Positions 31,640-44,755 of a DNA stretch of 64,000 bases are shown here, piece after piece (within the stretch, counting starts at the first letter, position 1; each line of letters starts with the position of its first letter). The stretch is from Paroedura picta. Its lineage: Eukaryota; Chordata; Lepidosauria; Squamata; Gekkonidae. The stretch lies in the NCBI RefSeq assembly GCF_049243985.1, contig NC_135380.1, positions 16,726,501 through 16,790,500 of the forward strand, read 5' to 3'. The notes under the pieces were generated by a model, which worked only from the letters and a program-made list of their open reading frames with translations, had not been told where the DNA came from and did not search any database. The position numbers and the translations under genes are program-made.

Positions 31640-33108
31640 GCAGGGAGGTGTGGTCAGCTGACTTCCGGGGCTTCTCGAAGTCTGAAAAATTATTTCAGGG
31701 GTTCCTTCAAAGTCCAAATTTTGAAAAAGGTTGGGTTAGGGAGGCTGAAGTCTGGAATGTCCAGCTTCAAACCTCTGATCTGCCATGGAAGCGTGCTGGG
31801 TGATCATGGGTAGGTCCCTCTCTGTTAGCCTAACCTACCTCGCAGGGTGGTTGTGAGAACAAATTGAAAGAGGGGAGAGCCATGCCCTTGGAGGAAAGAT
31901 GGGGTCTTGCCGAAGTGGCAAAGAACCTCCAGGGAGATATAAATACAGAGGTGTGGGCAGTGATTTTTGACATAAAATAAGAGTTCCATCTTTTGGGGCA
32001 TATGCAGGTGATCTATGCTAGAAATACAGAACTTGTAAGATCACTTTTGGAGCAGGATCTAATTCATGCAGATCTGTAGAGTTTCTGTTCCCATACGAAA
32101 TAGATGGAATCGCATCTCTCTCCCCTCCCCCCCCCAAATTTGAGTACCTTCTCACTGCCCAAAAGTACTCATTCGGCTTTTCAAAGCAAGTTGTGGTGCT
32201 GTGCTCCAAGGACACTGTATCAAAGGCAAACCACATCTTCATTCACCGCAGATAACCGACTGCCAAGCTTTTAAGGGAGCCATTAAAATGAGTGGGCCCA
32301 CGCGGAGGAGGTTCAAGCCCATCGGCAGATAAAGAAGCACCGGGTCTATCTGCAAACCGCACAAAAGCAAACGGGCAGAAAAGCTTGATGGCTGCTCAGG
32401 CCTCTTGCAACAGCAGCCCTCTAATTGCCAAACCCGCAAACCTGCCCTCAGCCTTCTGGAAAAGGACAAAGAGAATGTACAGTTCCTGCGATGAGGCAAA
32501 TCAGCCCAGTGCAGAAAGATGGAATGGAAACAGCACTGGAGCAAGCTTGAGTCACCTCTGCCATAAACAAAGCTGGAGTCCGGTGGCACCTTTAAGACCA
32601 AGAAAATATGACTCTGGGTCCCATTCTGGCTTTGTTAATCTGTTTCTTCACTTCATCCGGAGGATATTTTAGTCCCAAAAAGGTTTGTTGTAGATCCCTC
32701 GGGTGAGAATCTCTAGCTGTAGGACTGGGACAGGTGCGGCTATAACACAGAGCCTGGCTGAACACAATGGATTGCTTGGGATGTTGTGAATGGTAGCTGG
32801 AGGCAGGTGAGATGCTTGTTGGTCAGGAGGTTTCTGGTATAAGGTGGTACCAAAATGTACTTCTTGCATAGGTTGGTTCACTGTCAGGTTGCTGGTGTGG
32901 TGATAGTCACTGAAGGCCTGGTGGACAACAAGGAAATTGGCCCCCTGGCTGGATGCAGTTGAGTAGTTAGTGGTTTTTTCGCCTGCCGCCTTTTAGCAGT
33001 AATTGTAATGTAATTAAGGGAATTATGGGATTTTATTGTGTTTTTATCCTTTTATTGTTGTAAACCGCCATGAGCCCAACGGGGAAAGGTGGTATAGAAA
33101 TCTAAGTA

Positions 33109-33152
33109 TGAATGAATGAATGAATGAATGAATGAATGAATGAATGAATGAA
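33109..33152. repeat. (TGAA)11 microsatellite at a retroposon 3' end
   Basis: Eleven TGAA units follow gtaaaccgccatgagcccaa and ggtggtatagaaatctaa, a retroposon-like 3' end. The repeat is probably its grown tail. Confidence 0.9.
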
Positions 33153-33251
33153 ATAAAAGTTCCAGATCTTCAATATGGAAGCAATAATATTGGTCTCATG
33201 GAGGGAAAGCAGCATGGAATAGCCCAATCTCATCAGATCTTGGAAGGGTTG

Positions 33252-33385
33252 GTAAGAACATAAGTAGAGCCCTGTTGGATCAGGCCAACGGACCATCAGT
33301 CCCAGCATCCTCTCTCACACAGCGGCCAACCATTCCTTTGGAGGGCAAACAATAGGACACAGAGGCTGAGGCCTGTCCTACCTGT
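33252..33385 (+). repeat. Common reptile interspersed repeat fragment
   Basis: Contains aagaacataagtagagccct, gttggatcaggccaacggac and gcggccaaccattcctttgg. I recognise it as a common interspersed sequence of squamates but cannot name the family. Confidence 0.5.
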
Positions 33386-34318
33386 TCATTCACACGGCCC
33401 AGCTGTGTGGGATGAGCTCCTGGTGGGATGAGCTCCTGGAAGAGCTGAGGGCCCTGTTGGAGCTCTCACAGTTCCGCAGGGCCTGCAAGATGGAGCACTT
33501 CCATCAGGCATTTGGTTGAGGCTGGGTGATGGAGTATCAATCGGGCTCCCCCCTCAAACCCCCCCTTTAGTGGGAAGTGGCATTTCCAATCATTGCATAG
33601 CAGGGGGAGGGGTTGGGGGGTTGTCTGTGATTACCAAGTGACAGAAGATACAACTGTATTCCCCGGTCTTCTCACAAATAACCAATGTAGCCTAGCAGCT
33701 GGAGGGATGGCTTTGGGAGCAATAAATGCACACGGGCATCTCTGCTCAATTCTAGAGCTCTTGAAAACAGTCCCAGAAATTAACAGCTATCAATGCTAAA
33801 TTTTTCCAACGCCTCTGCGTGGCTTCCCATCAGAGCAGAGTGGGCAGTCCTGGCTGTAAATCACGGCGTAGTGGACAGCTTTGGCCTTGGTAGTAGAACT
33901 GCGCCCATTAGCCAGACGGCATGTGACCGAATTAATGGGAAATGGACACCCATGGGAAGCCTCACCCTGCTGCCAGGGCCACCGCCCTGTCCCCGTTAGT
34001 ACTGAGGTGTAAGTTCCGGGTTTGATCATGTTCTTTCCCCCCAGAGTTCTAAAAATTAAAAAAAAATCATCATTTCATCTTACAAATCAATTTGAAATTA
34101 CCATAGAAAAGAAAAAAGAAATAGAACAATGAAAACAATCACATCCTGATATTTTAATCCACCTGAAATAGGCAGACACTCCCCATCTGTAATCTGATGG
34201 TAATAACAGGGACCTTTTTTACCAGGCTGGGATAAGGCTCACTGAGAAAGCACACGTGATCAGCTTTCATTGCAGAAACTGAACTCCTCTTTGCACATTA
34301 TGAAGGAGGACACAGGTT

Positions 34319-34535
34319 TGGGTTGCCAGTTCGGGGTTGAGAAATACCTGAGACTTTGGGGGTAGAGCTGGGAGTGGATGGGATTTGGGGCAGGGAAGGG
34401 CCTCAGTGGAGTATAATGCTATGGGGTCCACCCTCCAAAGCAGCCATTTTCTCCAGAGAGACTAATCTCTGTTGCCTGAAGATGAGCTGAAATTCCATGG
34501 GATCCCCAAGTCTCACTTGGAGACTGGCATCTCTC
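34319..34535 (+). repeat. GGTTGCC-type interspersed repeat
   Basis: Starts tgggttgccagttcggggtt and contains aaagcagccattttctccag, ending cttggagactggcatctc. Confidence 0.7.
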
Positions 34536-36569
34536 CAAAAAAGCAAATACTAAGTACAAAAGAGAAGTGGAAAGGAAGAACATCAACAAAAACTCTGTAT
34601 AAAATGCAAAGTTCCTATTTACTTCATTTGCGGTCCACTTTTCTCACTGAGACGCAAGGTGGATTACAGAATTATGAGAACAATGCAATTAAGGCCATTA
34701 AAACACAGACTGTAAACAATGCAATGGAAAGGGATTATGCCAGGGTGTGGCAACACAAAGGGCTCTGCCACTACCAGTGCCAGCACCTAAAAGAGGCTCT
34801 GTTCAGTAGATCTTACTTGTCAGGGAAGGTCAAGTGAGTGAAGATGGGCTCCTTAAGGAAGTGAGCCAGGCCACATTTTGTACAAAACATCCCAGACTGA
34901 TTCGCTAAACTGACACAGAGGAAGGTTTCTCCATACGCCCAAATATGGAGACCTTACGTTGATCAGTCAGACCCTAGTTTTGAGTCACAAGGTGCTGATT
35001 CATATTTTATCTTCCGAGTGGAAGAAGACTGAGACCCGTTTTGCCTTTGGGGGCGTGGGGCGCTGGGGTCCCTTTATTGCAGCAGCTAGTACGAGCATCT
35101 AAACAGAAGAGGCTTGCAGAACAGGGCTGGGAGGGGCTGGCGTCATCTGATGAACATGGGGGTGGGACAGAGCAAATAGCTGATACTCTCACAAAATGCA
35201 GAAAATTGCAGAAGATTCAGACCTCTTACCTTGAGGTTTTGCTCCTTCTCCAAAGGACCCTGAGAAGAAACAAAACCTCTGAAACTCCAGGTCAGACATT
35301 GGGTCCTGGCAGGGCTAAAGACCCCTTCCTTCTAGCTGTGCAGCCCCCCCCCCCCTTATGGGGCACCACACATGAATTTATTTACTAACTTAGTTTACCT
35401 GTGTCCCTGCCTCCTAAGATTTGGTGAGTGGCAACCAGGGAAAGGGCCTTCTTGGTGATGGCACCAAAACCTTGGCACAATTTCCCCAGGAAGATTCAAC
35501 TGTCCCCTTCCATTGCTGTCTTCTGCCAGCAAGTAAAAGCCTTTTTTGTTTTGTTTTGTTTGGCATTCTCTCAATGTTCTTTCCGTCCTGGTCACTGTTT
35601 TTCCGGTTTGTATGCATTTAAACTGTGTTTTTAAAACGTGTGAGTTTTAAACGGCGCATATTTGCTAGGGGACAATTTCAATGGTTTTATAATGTCAGTT
35701 TATCGTGTAGGTTTCAAATTGGTAGCTGCCTTGTAAAAGCAGAAAAGTGAGATATACATTTTGGAAAGAAAAATACAGCAAGCTATTCTTCTAACAGAAG
35801 GCAAAGTCCTGCTGGGAAGAGTTGCGTAGAGAGGACTTTCCTCTTCATCTACAATGGAAAAAACATTGCTGGAAACGGAGGGAATATCCCCACAGGCTAT
35901 AAGCACTGACCTTAACCTTGTTCCTCTGGAGGGAGGGCGGATCTCCTTTTTGGTCCCTCACTGGCTGCAGCTGTCCTTGCATTCCCTCCACCTTTTCCAC
36001 ACGCCATGGCCTGCTATTTGCCTCCCTGCGATTCATCGTAAGACTTCAGTTGGGTGCTGGCAGTATAACGATACCTTTTGGGTAGGTGGTTCCCGTTCGT
36101 GTGCCTAGCAAGGTTTGTGCAATAGGGGTGAAAACTGACAATGGGACCTGCAGGAATCGGCTTGTTGTGTAATCTTCAGGATCTCTTAGCCCTGTTCCCA
36201 CTGGGTCTAAAGAATTCCTCCCTGAGAAATATTGTTATGTGCTACCCAGTTCTCTGAGAGGTTATAAATCCCAGGGGATCAGAGAGCCCTGGAGGCTTAT
36301 AATATCTTGCTAATGTTCACTTTGTTTACGAATACCAAGCTGAAGCATCAGTAGAGGCCAAGAGCCACTGGAGCAAGGCAGATAGTTCCATCAGGCCCTG
36401 AGAGAGAGAGAGAGAGACTCTACACGCTGAATAGGCAGTGGGGACAGTTCTCTTATCCCTCCCCTAATACGCTCACAATGACACTGTGAGACGAGACTAA
36501 GAAAAAAGGGACTGGTCCAAAGTCAGACTGAGCTTCCACAGTCGAGTGGACATTTGAACCAAGTTGAAA

Positions 36570-36842
36570 GAAGAAGGAGGAGAGTTGGTTTTTAAATCCT
36601 GCTTTTCACTCCCCAAAGGTATCCCAAAGCACCTTACAAGCTCCAACCCTTCCTCTCCTCACAACACGCACCCTGCAAGGTAGGTGAGGCTGAGAGATAT
36701 TCCTGCTGATATTCCTGCTCGCTCAGGACAGCTTTAACAGTGGCCCAGGGTCACCCAGCTGGTTGCATGTGGGGGAGTACAGAATCAAACCCGGCATGCC
36801 AGATTAGAAGCTGCCTCTCTTAACCACTACACCAAGCTGGCT
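36570..36842 (-). repeat. Sauria-like tRNA-SINE
   Basis: Reverse copy from gaggagagttggtttttaa to aaccactacaccaagctggc, with ggttgcatgtgggggagtac in the body. Confidence 0.85.
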
Positions 36843-39800
36843 ATCACAGAAGGTCCAGTACTTACACCCTGACAGCACCTTGCATGCTTCTTTTCCCCTC
36901 CGTCTGAGATCAGCTGATGATGCCTCAGCTCCAGCCAGGATTTTTAGACCAAAGCAAAGAAGGACACCCTCCTGGCAGAGAACCAAAAAGTTATTCTCAT
37001 CAGGAGTGACTCCCCCACAAGTATACACAGACATGTGTACTCATGCATGGTTTGTTATCTTTGGGGAGAAAAACAAACAGATGAGGACACTGCTAAAGAG
37101 GTATACTAGATATTTTCCAAAGCAATGGCCTCTCCTTCTGGGAGATTTCCATTTTGGAGCAAGAGACACTCTCCATCACCGCATCTTCATCAGAGGCAGC
37201 GCAATGCATCTGGTCAGAGAGCATTGGACTTGAATCTAAGGTTGCCAACTGCCGGAAGAGAAACTGCCCTGTCCCTTTAATAGCAGCTTTGCACTAGGAA
37301 ATGTGCCGAAAGTAACCTTGCCCACTAAATAAGACTTCTGTTAAAGATACAGGACATTTTTTTTTCTCCAGGTCTGAATCAAGAGGTTGCAGTTTGCAAC
37401 CCTAGGATTGGGGAGACAGGGATTCAGTCGCCATTCTGCCAAGAGCCTGGGGCCAGTCATTCTTGTACATAAAGGGGTTGTTACTGAGTGAATAAACTGA
37501 AGACAGGAGAACAATGTTGTAAACCACTTTGATCCTCCCACTGGGGAAAAAAGTGGGCTATAAAGTATTCAAATAACCAAATAATTCTCCTTGCCTGGGC
37601 CTACAGCAGGTCTGAGTCCAACAGTGGCTCAATGCTCCATTTACATGGTCACACAGGATTAACGCTGCTTCATAAAACTTATGTTTGCTACAGAAAATCG
37701 CACCTGTATCACACAGCTACATACACACCGTATCATGTGCCATGCACCCTTGTTTCTTGATCTGTACGAAAATAAATAATACAACGGCTTCTATTTCTGG
37801 CTTGCATATATGCCCAAATCTTGGTTGAATTATGCTAAAGTGCATTACAACCAATAGAAGAGCACAAAAGTATATTGAAATGCATGGCTCTGTTAGTCTC
37901 TGAGTACCTGAACAGCAGTGCTATTGCTTGACTTAACTCTGGCATGAAATCTTTGAGTCAAAGGGACAGCAGTTTGGGGTGGACATCTCAGGACAGGAGA
38001 AACAGGTAGATGCTGAGTTTTGTTCTCAAATTCAGTTAGACTCCACCTGCTGTAATAAATTCTGGTTCGTATGACTTTTGTCACGTTTGTGATCCATTGT
38101 GAAGATCTCCAAAGCAAATTCCCTGCACAATCTGCAAAGCGACACCAGCAGGACAGGCTCCTTGCTTCTGGCAGGGCTGCTGTGCCCTCAACAACTGCCC
38201 GGGCTAAAATTCCACAGGGCAATGTTTCCCATCACTGCATCTCCATAGTGTGAAGAACTTCACTGGTGGAATTTCTGCCTGAACAGTTTAGGGCTCATGA
38301 ACTGTGCCAGAAACAAAGAGGCGATTCTGCCTCATCCTCCTGCCCATTTCTACCTGCATGTTTTCCAAAACGTGACCATGGAGAAGACAGCATCAACTTG
38401 CAAGCAAAGCTTGCAGGCCTGAAATGCAGAGCCCCAGCAAAACTCAAAAAATCCCTTGCTTCAGTTGCCTCGTGTTCACCCTGCGGCCTTGAGAGGTCAT
38501 CAGCTGCTGGATTCATTCCTTCCCAAAGAGCTCTCAGGGGGGTGCAGAATGAAAAAGGTTAAGGCCCTGGCATTGAAAGCAGCCTTGGGGAAGAGCCGAT
38601 GGAACTCAGCTGCCCGAGCCACAAGGCCCAAGAGCATCTCCTGGGGGCAATCAGCTGCAGCAGCTATCCAGACCCCCATGCACTGGCATTCCTGTTTATC
38701 TATCCCCGTCTTATGGAAACATTCCCATGCGCACTGTAACTGATCCATGACCTGCCGCTTTTAAGGACCGCAACATGGACAGCTGGCTCTTAAAACCTAT
38801 CTAAGAAGAAACTCCCATTGGATTAAATGGAAGCAGTTGATAGAAGTGCATGGAGGTAGGCTTGTGGGGAGAGGACAAGAGGGTACTTTTTAGTGCAACA
38901 GTCTTTGCAGTGGTGGCATCCTGGGTAGGAAATGACACACAAGACATCTGAATGGGCATCTGGTCTATGTAAAGTTTTAGGCTTGCATCACTGTCCCCTG
39001 ATTTTTTTTTATGTCATTCTTTTGCTTGGCTTGCTATTGCTCTGCTGCATTCTTTATTTTTTAGTCTGCTCAGTTGTGTTCCTTGTTCTGTGTCAGTACT
39101 TCAGTGGCTCCCGGCACGATCCTTTTAAACCCATTGACTTAAATGGATTTTGAAGGATATAAGTCTCCTTAGGATTGCACTGGGAGGGCAGGAAGGATGG
39201 CATGCCCCCCATCTCACCAGAGCTCAGAAGTTAAGCAGGGTTTGTCCATGAAAGGGAGCCTACCATGCAAATGGCTGCATGTCTTGGGGCTGTTCACCGG
39301 CTGCTTTGCTTCACATCCCAACCTCGGATACCGTAGACGGGCACCCCTCATCAGGACTCAAGGCTCACAGGAGAAGCTCTCTCCAAGGCTGCCTCTGAAT
39401 GTGCAATGACAATCCTGGCCTTGAAATAGCATGGACCGCACCACTTCAGACTGCAGCTAGGGCAGTCCCATCTTGAATCCTCCTGCCTGTGAAATAACTC
39501 CACGCAAGGAGAACGTGAGTTTAATAAAGCACACTTCTTTGGACTTATTTCCATGAAATCATCACTTCCACTGGCATGGAAGCATGTTTTAAGAAACAAA
39601 CAAGCAAGCAAAACAAAAAAACAAACAACGGAGGGAAACATCAGAAAATTCAGCACTTTCAAGAGGGCCAACCGCCTCTCTCTTCAAGAGGTGAGCCCCT
39701 CATTCCACTGCAGGGGCACACCTGACTTCAGCCTCAACCGTAGAGAAGGTGCAATCCTGTTTTCCACACTTCTGGCCTAGGGGGCCCCCTGGTGCTCCGG

Positions 39801-39994
39801 TTGGCCTTTTGCAGCCCCTGAGATGATCTCCGGCCAATGTGAATGTTCTCTTCGATGTTCTTTCACAGCAGAGACTGAATGGGAGTGGTTTAGGCACAGT
39901 GAACACTGACTCACAACTTCTAGTCCCGAGATGGGCTCTGAATCTTTAAGACTGGGGCAGAAATGGACATTGGTTCAGCATCATCCCTCACTGC

Positions 39995-40195
39995 AATATG
40001 GAGAAGAAGGGCTGTTTTTTTGTACCCCACTTTTTGCTACCAAGGGAGTTTTAAAACGGTTTACAATCACTTACCCTCCCTCTCCCCAGAACAGGCACCA
40101 TGTGAGGTAGATGAGGCTGAGAGAGCTCTGAGAGAACTGTGACAGGCCCAAAGTCACCAGTAGGCTGCATGTGGAGGAGCAGAGAAAAGTCACAT
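39995..40195 (-). repeat. Sauria-like tRNA-SINE, head missing
   Basis: Contains ggtagatgaggctgagagag and ctgcatgtggaggagcagag in reverse orientation. Confidence 0.7.
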
Positions 40196-43038
40196 TTGAC
40201 AGAATTCTCCCAGAATTGAATCCCATCTCAGTCTTTCCCACTGGTCTTGCTCTCATCCAGGGGGCTTCATTGCTGAAACAGAACATGGCCTTATGACTTG
40301 ACTCCAGGCACCAAGTGAGATTTTGGATAAGCTGAAGAAATTAAAAAACTCTTCTTCCAGGGTGATGGGACATCCTGCAGGGCCTCCCTTGCACATCCTG
40401 TGTTGTCATGCCCGGGCCACAGAGCGGCAAACACTGTACCACTGCACATTGGGTGCCACATGCTCAGATTTCATTGCAGAGTGCGGGGGGCGGGGCGGGT
40501 TTCTATAGAACTGACAAGCAGACTTGGCACAGCAGCAGCAGTTCTGAAATGTCTTTGCAGCTGTCAGGGGGACCTCCGCGCTTCTTGACTTGGATCCAGC
40601 CAGCCTTTTCACTCAATTTCACTCTATTGCCATCCATGGACTATCCTTACCTGTGAAGCTCTTCCTTGATGAAAACTCTCCCTTTGTGCTGTTTATGATG
40701 GTGGAGGACACCTTCCTGCTAGGTATGTCAAACCTTGTTAGGGACTGATTTGGGAATCCAATGTGGGAGGTCTTTGGTTTCTGTGATGTGACTTTGCTTT
40801 AAAACACTACGCCCAGCCCAAGGAAACTGCATTTTGCATTGTTGTTTTTTTCTCAGTGACACAAGCCAGGTTGTGTGTATTCTACCATCTCATACACCAG
40901 AAACTGATATCAGCTATTCAATTCTGCATCCTGAGAATATTTCTTATTAAGGCAAGTTTCTAGTCCAGTCCACAAGACTGTAAAGATGGGCTTCACCTCT
41001 CCCTCTTAGCAAGACAACCATGCAGATGACTAAAGGCAAGAAAGACGTTTGCATCCTCAAAATATGACACAGACATCAGCTTTGATTGGTGCAGAAATTT
41101 TTTAATTTCTTTTCAGTGTGGAGTACACACAACCCTGGGGATAAGTAAATGGGAGGGAAATAACCCTAGTATATATAGTTCTGTAAATTAAATTTTTAAA
41201 ATCAGGAAAGAAAACCTAGTTGATTTGAGTCTCTTTCCTCCCCACTCCCCCTTGACTGGGATAAAGTGACAGTCACTCTTTATTGAGAGTTTGGGTATCC
41301 CCCCCCCACCCCCAGCAAATGATCCCCAATAAAAAAATATCCCTGACACATCTGGGTAACGTTACCACATGGCTTGGCTTGCAGCTTTTAAAGCTTAAAA
41401 ATGTACATCCTGGCATTCCACATATAAATATTTACAAATGTACAAAACAAAAAGCTTAAAAATGTAAACCAAAATGCATCAGAATCAGAAATTAACAGTG
41501 TTTAAAAAAAAACCAGCGACAAAACCAATGTCAATGCATCAATGCAAAAAAAGTGACAGGGATGAAAAAAAAATAAAACCCTTACAAAAATATACTTGTC
41601 CTCTTATGAGGTGGAGTTTCAGTCTGGCTTGGAATTGCTACACCCATAAGACAAAAGATTTTCTCCACAGAGAAAAGATGGTCCATTGCTACAAAACAGA
41701 ATCACGCATATGACTGGGAAGGCCAGGATAAAATTGAATTTCCTCATGCGTTCCTTTTTGATGCACCACCCTGGATTCTGCTCCCCTGTGGGAGCCCACA
41801 AAAGCAGTTTAGCCTTCCAGAAACATGAAGGGAGACATCCTGCCCCCCCTTTGGCTGAAAATTTCAGCCAATGGCTTAAAAAAAATCCCTTACTAAGGAG
41901 AACGGGGTGGTGAGAATGGCAGTGATTGGCAAGGAGGGATTTTGGTTTATGAACCTAAAACTGGCCATTAGTCCACTGGCCTTGAAGCCTGTTTATTATT
42001 ATCGTTGTCAAGAGAAGTGGTGTGAACTTTTTTTGTCCAAACTCTCTGATTGTCTTGGGAAGGTTAAAGTCTGCAGGACTTTACTCAGTCACCACCTTTT
42101 GTGACATTAACAGGAAACACTGCAACCCCCCCTCCCCTCCCCAGCCCAATTTCCCTTTCAGCCCAATGGGAGCTACCCGGGCCTTCCCTAAGGCCAGGCT
42201 CACACAGGCAAGAAAATGAGGTGGTAAAACGCACTGCACCATTTCAGACTGACCTGGGGGAAGGGATTGCTCCTTCGCCCTGGAAACCTTCAAATTTAAG
42301 GGGGAGAAATGAAAGGAGCTACCTATAACACTGGCCTTTCATCGTATTTCCTTATTTAGAATAGTTTTGCTTCAACCAGATGCCTGACTGAGGGATCTCC
42401 GCTTTCCTCACTGGAGTAAGAACAGTCTAAATGAATCCAAAACTGTTCCTTCTACCCTTTGAGGTGGAGAATCATATTTTCAGTCTGTATCTGTATCAAC
42501 TGCTTTTTTAAACACTATTTCCAGCGACAACAGTCGATATAAGGTAGCCGATCCCGGGATGACAGAGTGCCTCTATCTCTTTCAGCGGTTCAATAACTGA
42601 GCTCAAGAAGTCAATCCTCGAAGCACACCGGGGACAAGAGAAGCAACACCCAACCCACTTCCCCTTTTCTGTAGTTGCCAATCTCCAGGGGGTGGCTGGA
42701 GATCTCCTGGGCTCAGTTAATATGGAAAAAAATTGGAAGGTGGCATATTACTCCAGGACCCCTGCCTTCCTCAGGACCCACCCCCAAAACAGAAGTGGAA
42801 CACCTTGTTCCAAGACAAGCACAGAGGTCCCAATCCCATTTGTAAAGGAGACCTGGAGGACAGGACAGGACAGGGAACTGAGCCCTGCTGTCTATTTATC
42901 CCTTGCTAGTGCTGGCTCCCTGGCCATTTCAACCCCAATGGGCCCTTGGCAAGAATGCCCTCAAAAGCACACTATCTGCAATGGAAGAAATTTCAGTGCT
43001 ATTCAATCACTTTCAGCCCTGCTGGCCCCTCCAGTGCT

Positions 43039-43200
43039 TACAGCTGGCAATTCTGGGCTAGCAAATACATGGAGATTTTGGGGGTGGAGCCTGGAGAGGG
43101 ACTTCAAGGGGGGTATAACGCCAGAGTCCACCTTCCAAGGCTGCCATTTTCCCCAGAGTACTGATATCGGTTGCACCTGGAGAGCTATTCTAATTCTAGC
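43039..43200 (+). repeat. GGTTGCC-type interspersed repeat
   Basis: Contains ttttgggggtggagcctgga, ccagagtccaccttccaagg and ctgccattttccccagagta. Confidence 0.6.
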
Positions 43201-43481
43201 AGATGGTCATGGAAGTCATCTTGCATTCCTGGCTGGAGCAGGCAGGCCATGGCTGTGGTCAGCGGTGGGCCTAATGCCAAGCTCATGCAGTAAAGGGGAG
43301 CTTTCAATCTGGGCAAAGTGAGGCATTGGCTGTATTTCTTAGCCCTTTAACCAGCAGCACAGATGGAAAGGACTCCTGCAGTCTGATCCTAAGAGTCACT
43401 TGTGTGTATCTTTAATGCGTGCACCATCTGAACATCACGGTTTCTCCTAGCATAAATTGCAGACCTTGCTGTACACAGAAG

Positions 43482-43672
43482 GTTGCCAGCTCCTTATCAG
43501 GAAATTCTTGGGAGATTTGGGGGTATAGCCTCAGGAAGACAGAGTACAGTGGAGTACAATAGAGTCTGTCGTCCAGAGCATCCATTTTCTTTAGGGGAAC
43601 TGATCTCTGTTATCTGGAGAGGAGCTGTAATTCTGGGGGATCTCTAGGTCCCACCTGGAGGCTGCATCTCTA
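43482..43672 (+). repeat. GGTTGCC-type interspersed repeat
   Basis: Starts aaggttgccagctccttatc and contains tttaggggaactgatctctg, ending cccacctggaggctgca. Confidence 0.65.
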
Positions 43673-44544
43673 TATCTATATAGATATAAAAAGGCACATG
43701 AGGGTCTCCTTTCTAAACACACGGAATTGAAAAAAGGGGGGAAGGTTCACTCATAGGCAAATGGCACAGCAGCCCCCCCCACACACACACATCTGCACAG
43801 CAAAGAGAACAACAGATCTCAGCCTTTCCTGGCCAATAAGCATCAGAAACACTAGGCGAGCAACTTCTCCACTTGAGGTTTGGAGAAAGAAGAGATATAC
43901 CATGCTCAAAAGGCAGCGCTCACTGTCTTTTTTAGCCTGACTCAGTCCGGAGCCAGAAGTTTCTATTTTGCAGCTGGGAGTTAGATGACTTCAAAATGAG
44001 ATTCTTGTGCCCAAGGCTAAGCATGGGGAAGCTGGCATGGGGAGTCCCTGCCAAGGCCCATGGCCCACCCTTCCCCCACCGCCCAAGGCCAGATCTGTTG
44101 CTATTTGGAAAGTGAAAAATGATAAAACCCAGCCCCGGGCATGGAGCAGGCCCTTCTAGCAGTAGGTCACGCAACCGCTTATGATAAGACACAAGGAGAA
44201 ACTCCAAATAAAAATAGACCCATCTTCCCACTGGCCTCCCCAGCAAACAATGGCCTTTAGCACGACATGCTGGATCTGGCTGCCTGGCCATCTGCTTTGG
44301 AAAGCAAACACCCTGGCAGGCCGGGCCTAACCTCGGATGGAATCAGCACAGTTTTTAGGCCCACAGCTCAGTGTCCCTCCCTCTCCCAATTGTTCCTGGT
44401 AGGGCCCCAGCAAAAGCCACCTGGCAGGAAAAGCCACTGCACCACAGTGAACGTGGCTTGCAAGGGAGAGGGCACGTCTGGCTCTGACAATTTCATCGCC
44501 CCTCCGAGGCAGCTTTGGAGTAGTCCTAGGTCTGCTTGGGCCTA

Positions 44545-44755
44545 GGATTGCTGACTCTGGTTTGGGAAATATCTGGAGATTTGGGGGCGGCGCCTAGGAA
44601 TGGTGGAGTTTAGGAGGGGTAGAAGCCCAGTGGGGATGTGATGTCACAGAATCTGCCGTTATCCAAAGCTGCCATTTCTTCTAGGGGAACTGTTCTCTGT
44701 CCTCTGGAGCTTAGCCGTAGCATGCCGGGCGCTACCTGGAAGCTGGTAGCCCTAT
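44545..44755 (+). repeat. GGTTGCC-type interspersed repeat
   Basis: Contains tttgggaaatatctggagat and ctaggggaactgttctctgt, ending ctggaagctggtagccct. Confidence 0.65.

Noticed and set aside
39190-39330. Second 5S-like SINE on the + strand
   Set aside because: Only a short word (ctcagaagttaagcagggtt) matches; the rest is too diverged to support it.
42692-43321. 209-codon open frame on the + strand
   Set aside because: It runs through a GGTTGCC-type repeat, has no recognisable domain and no splice or codon pattern of a gene.
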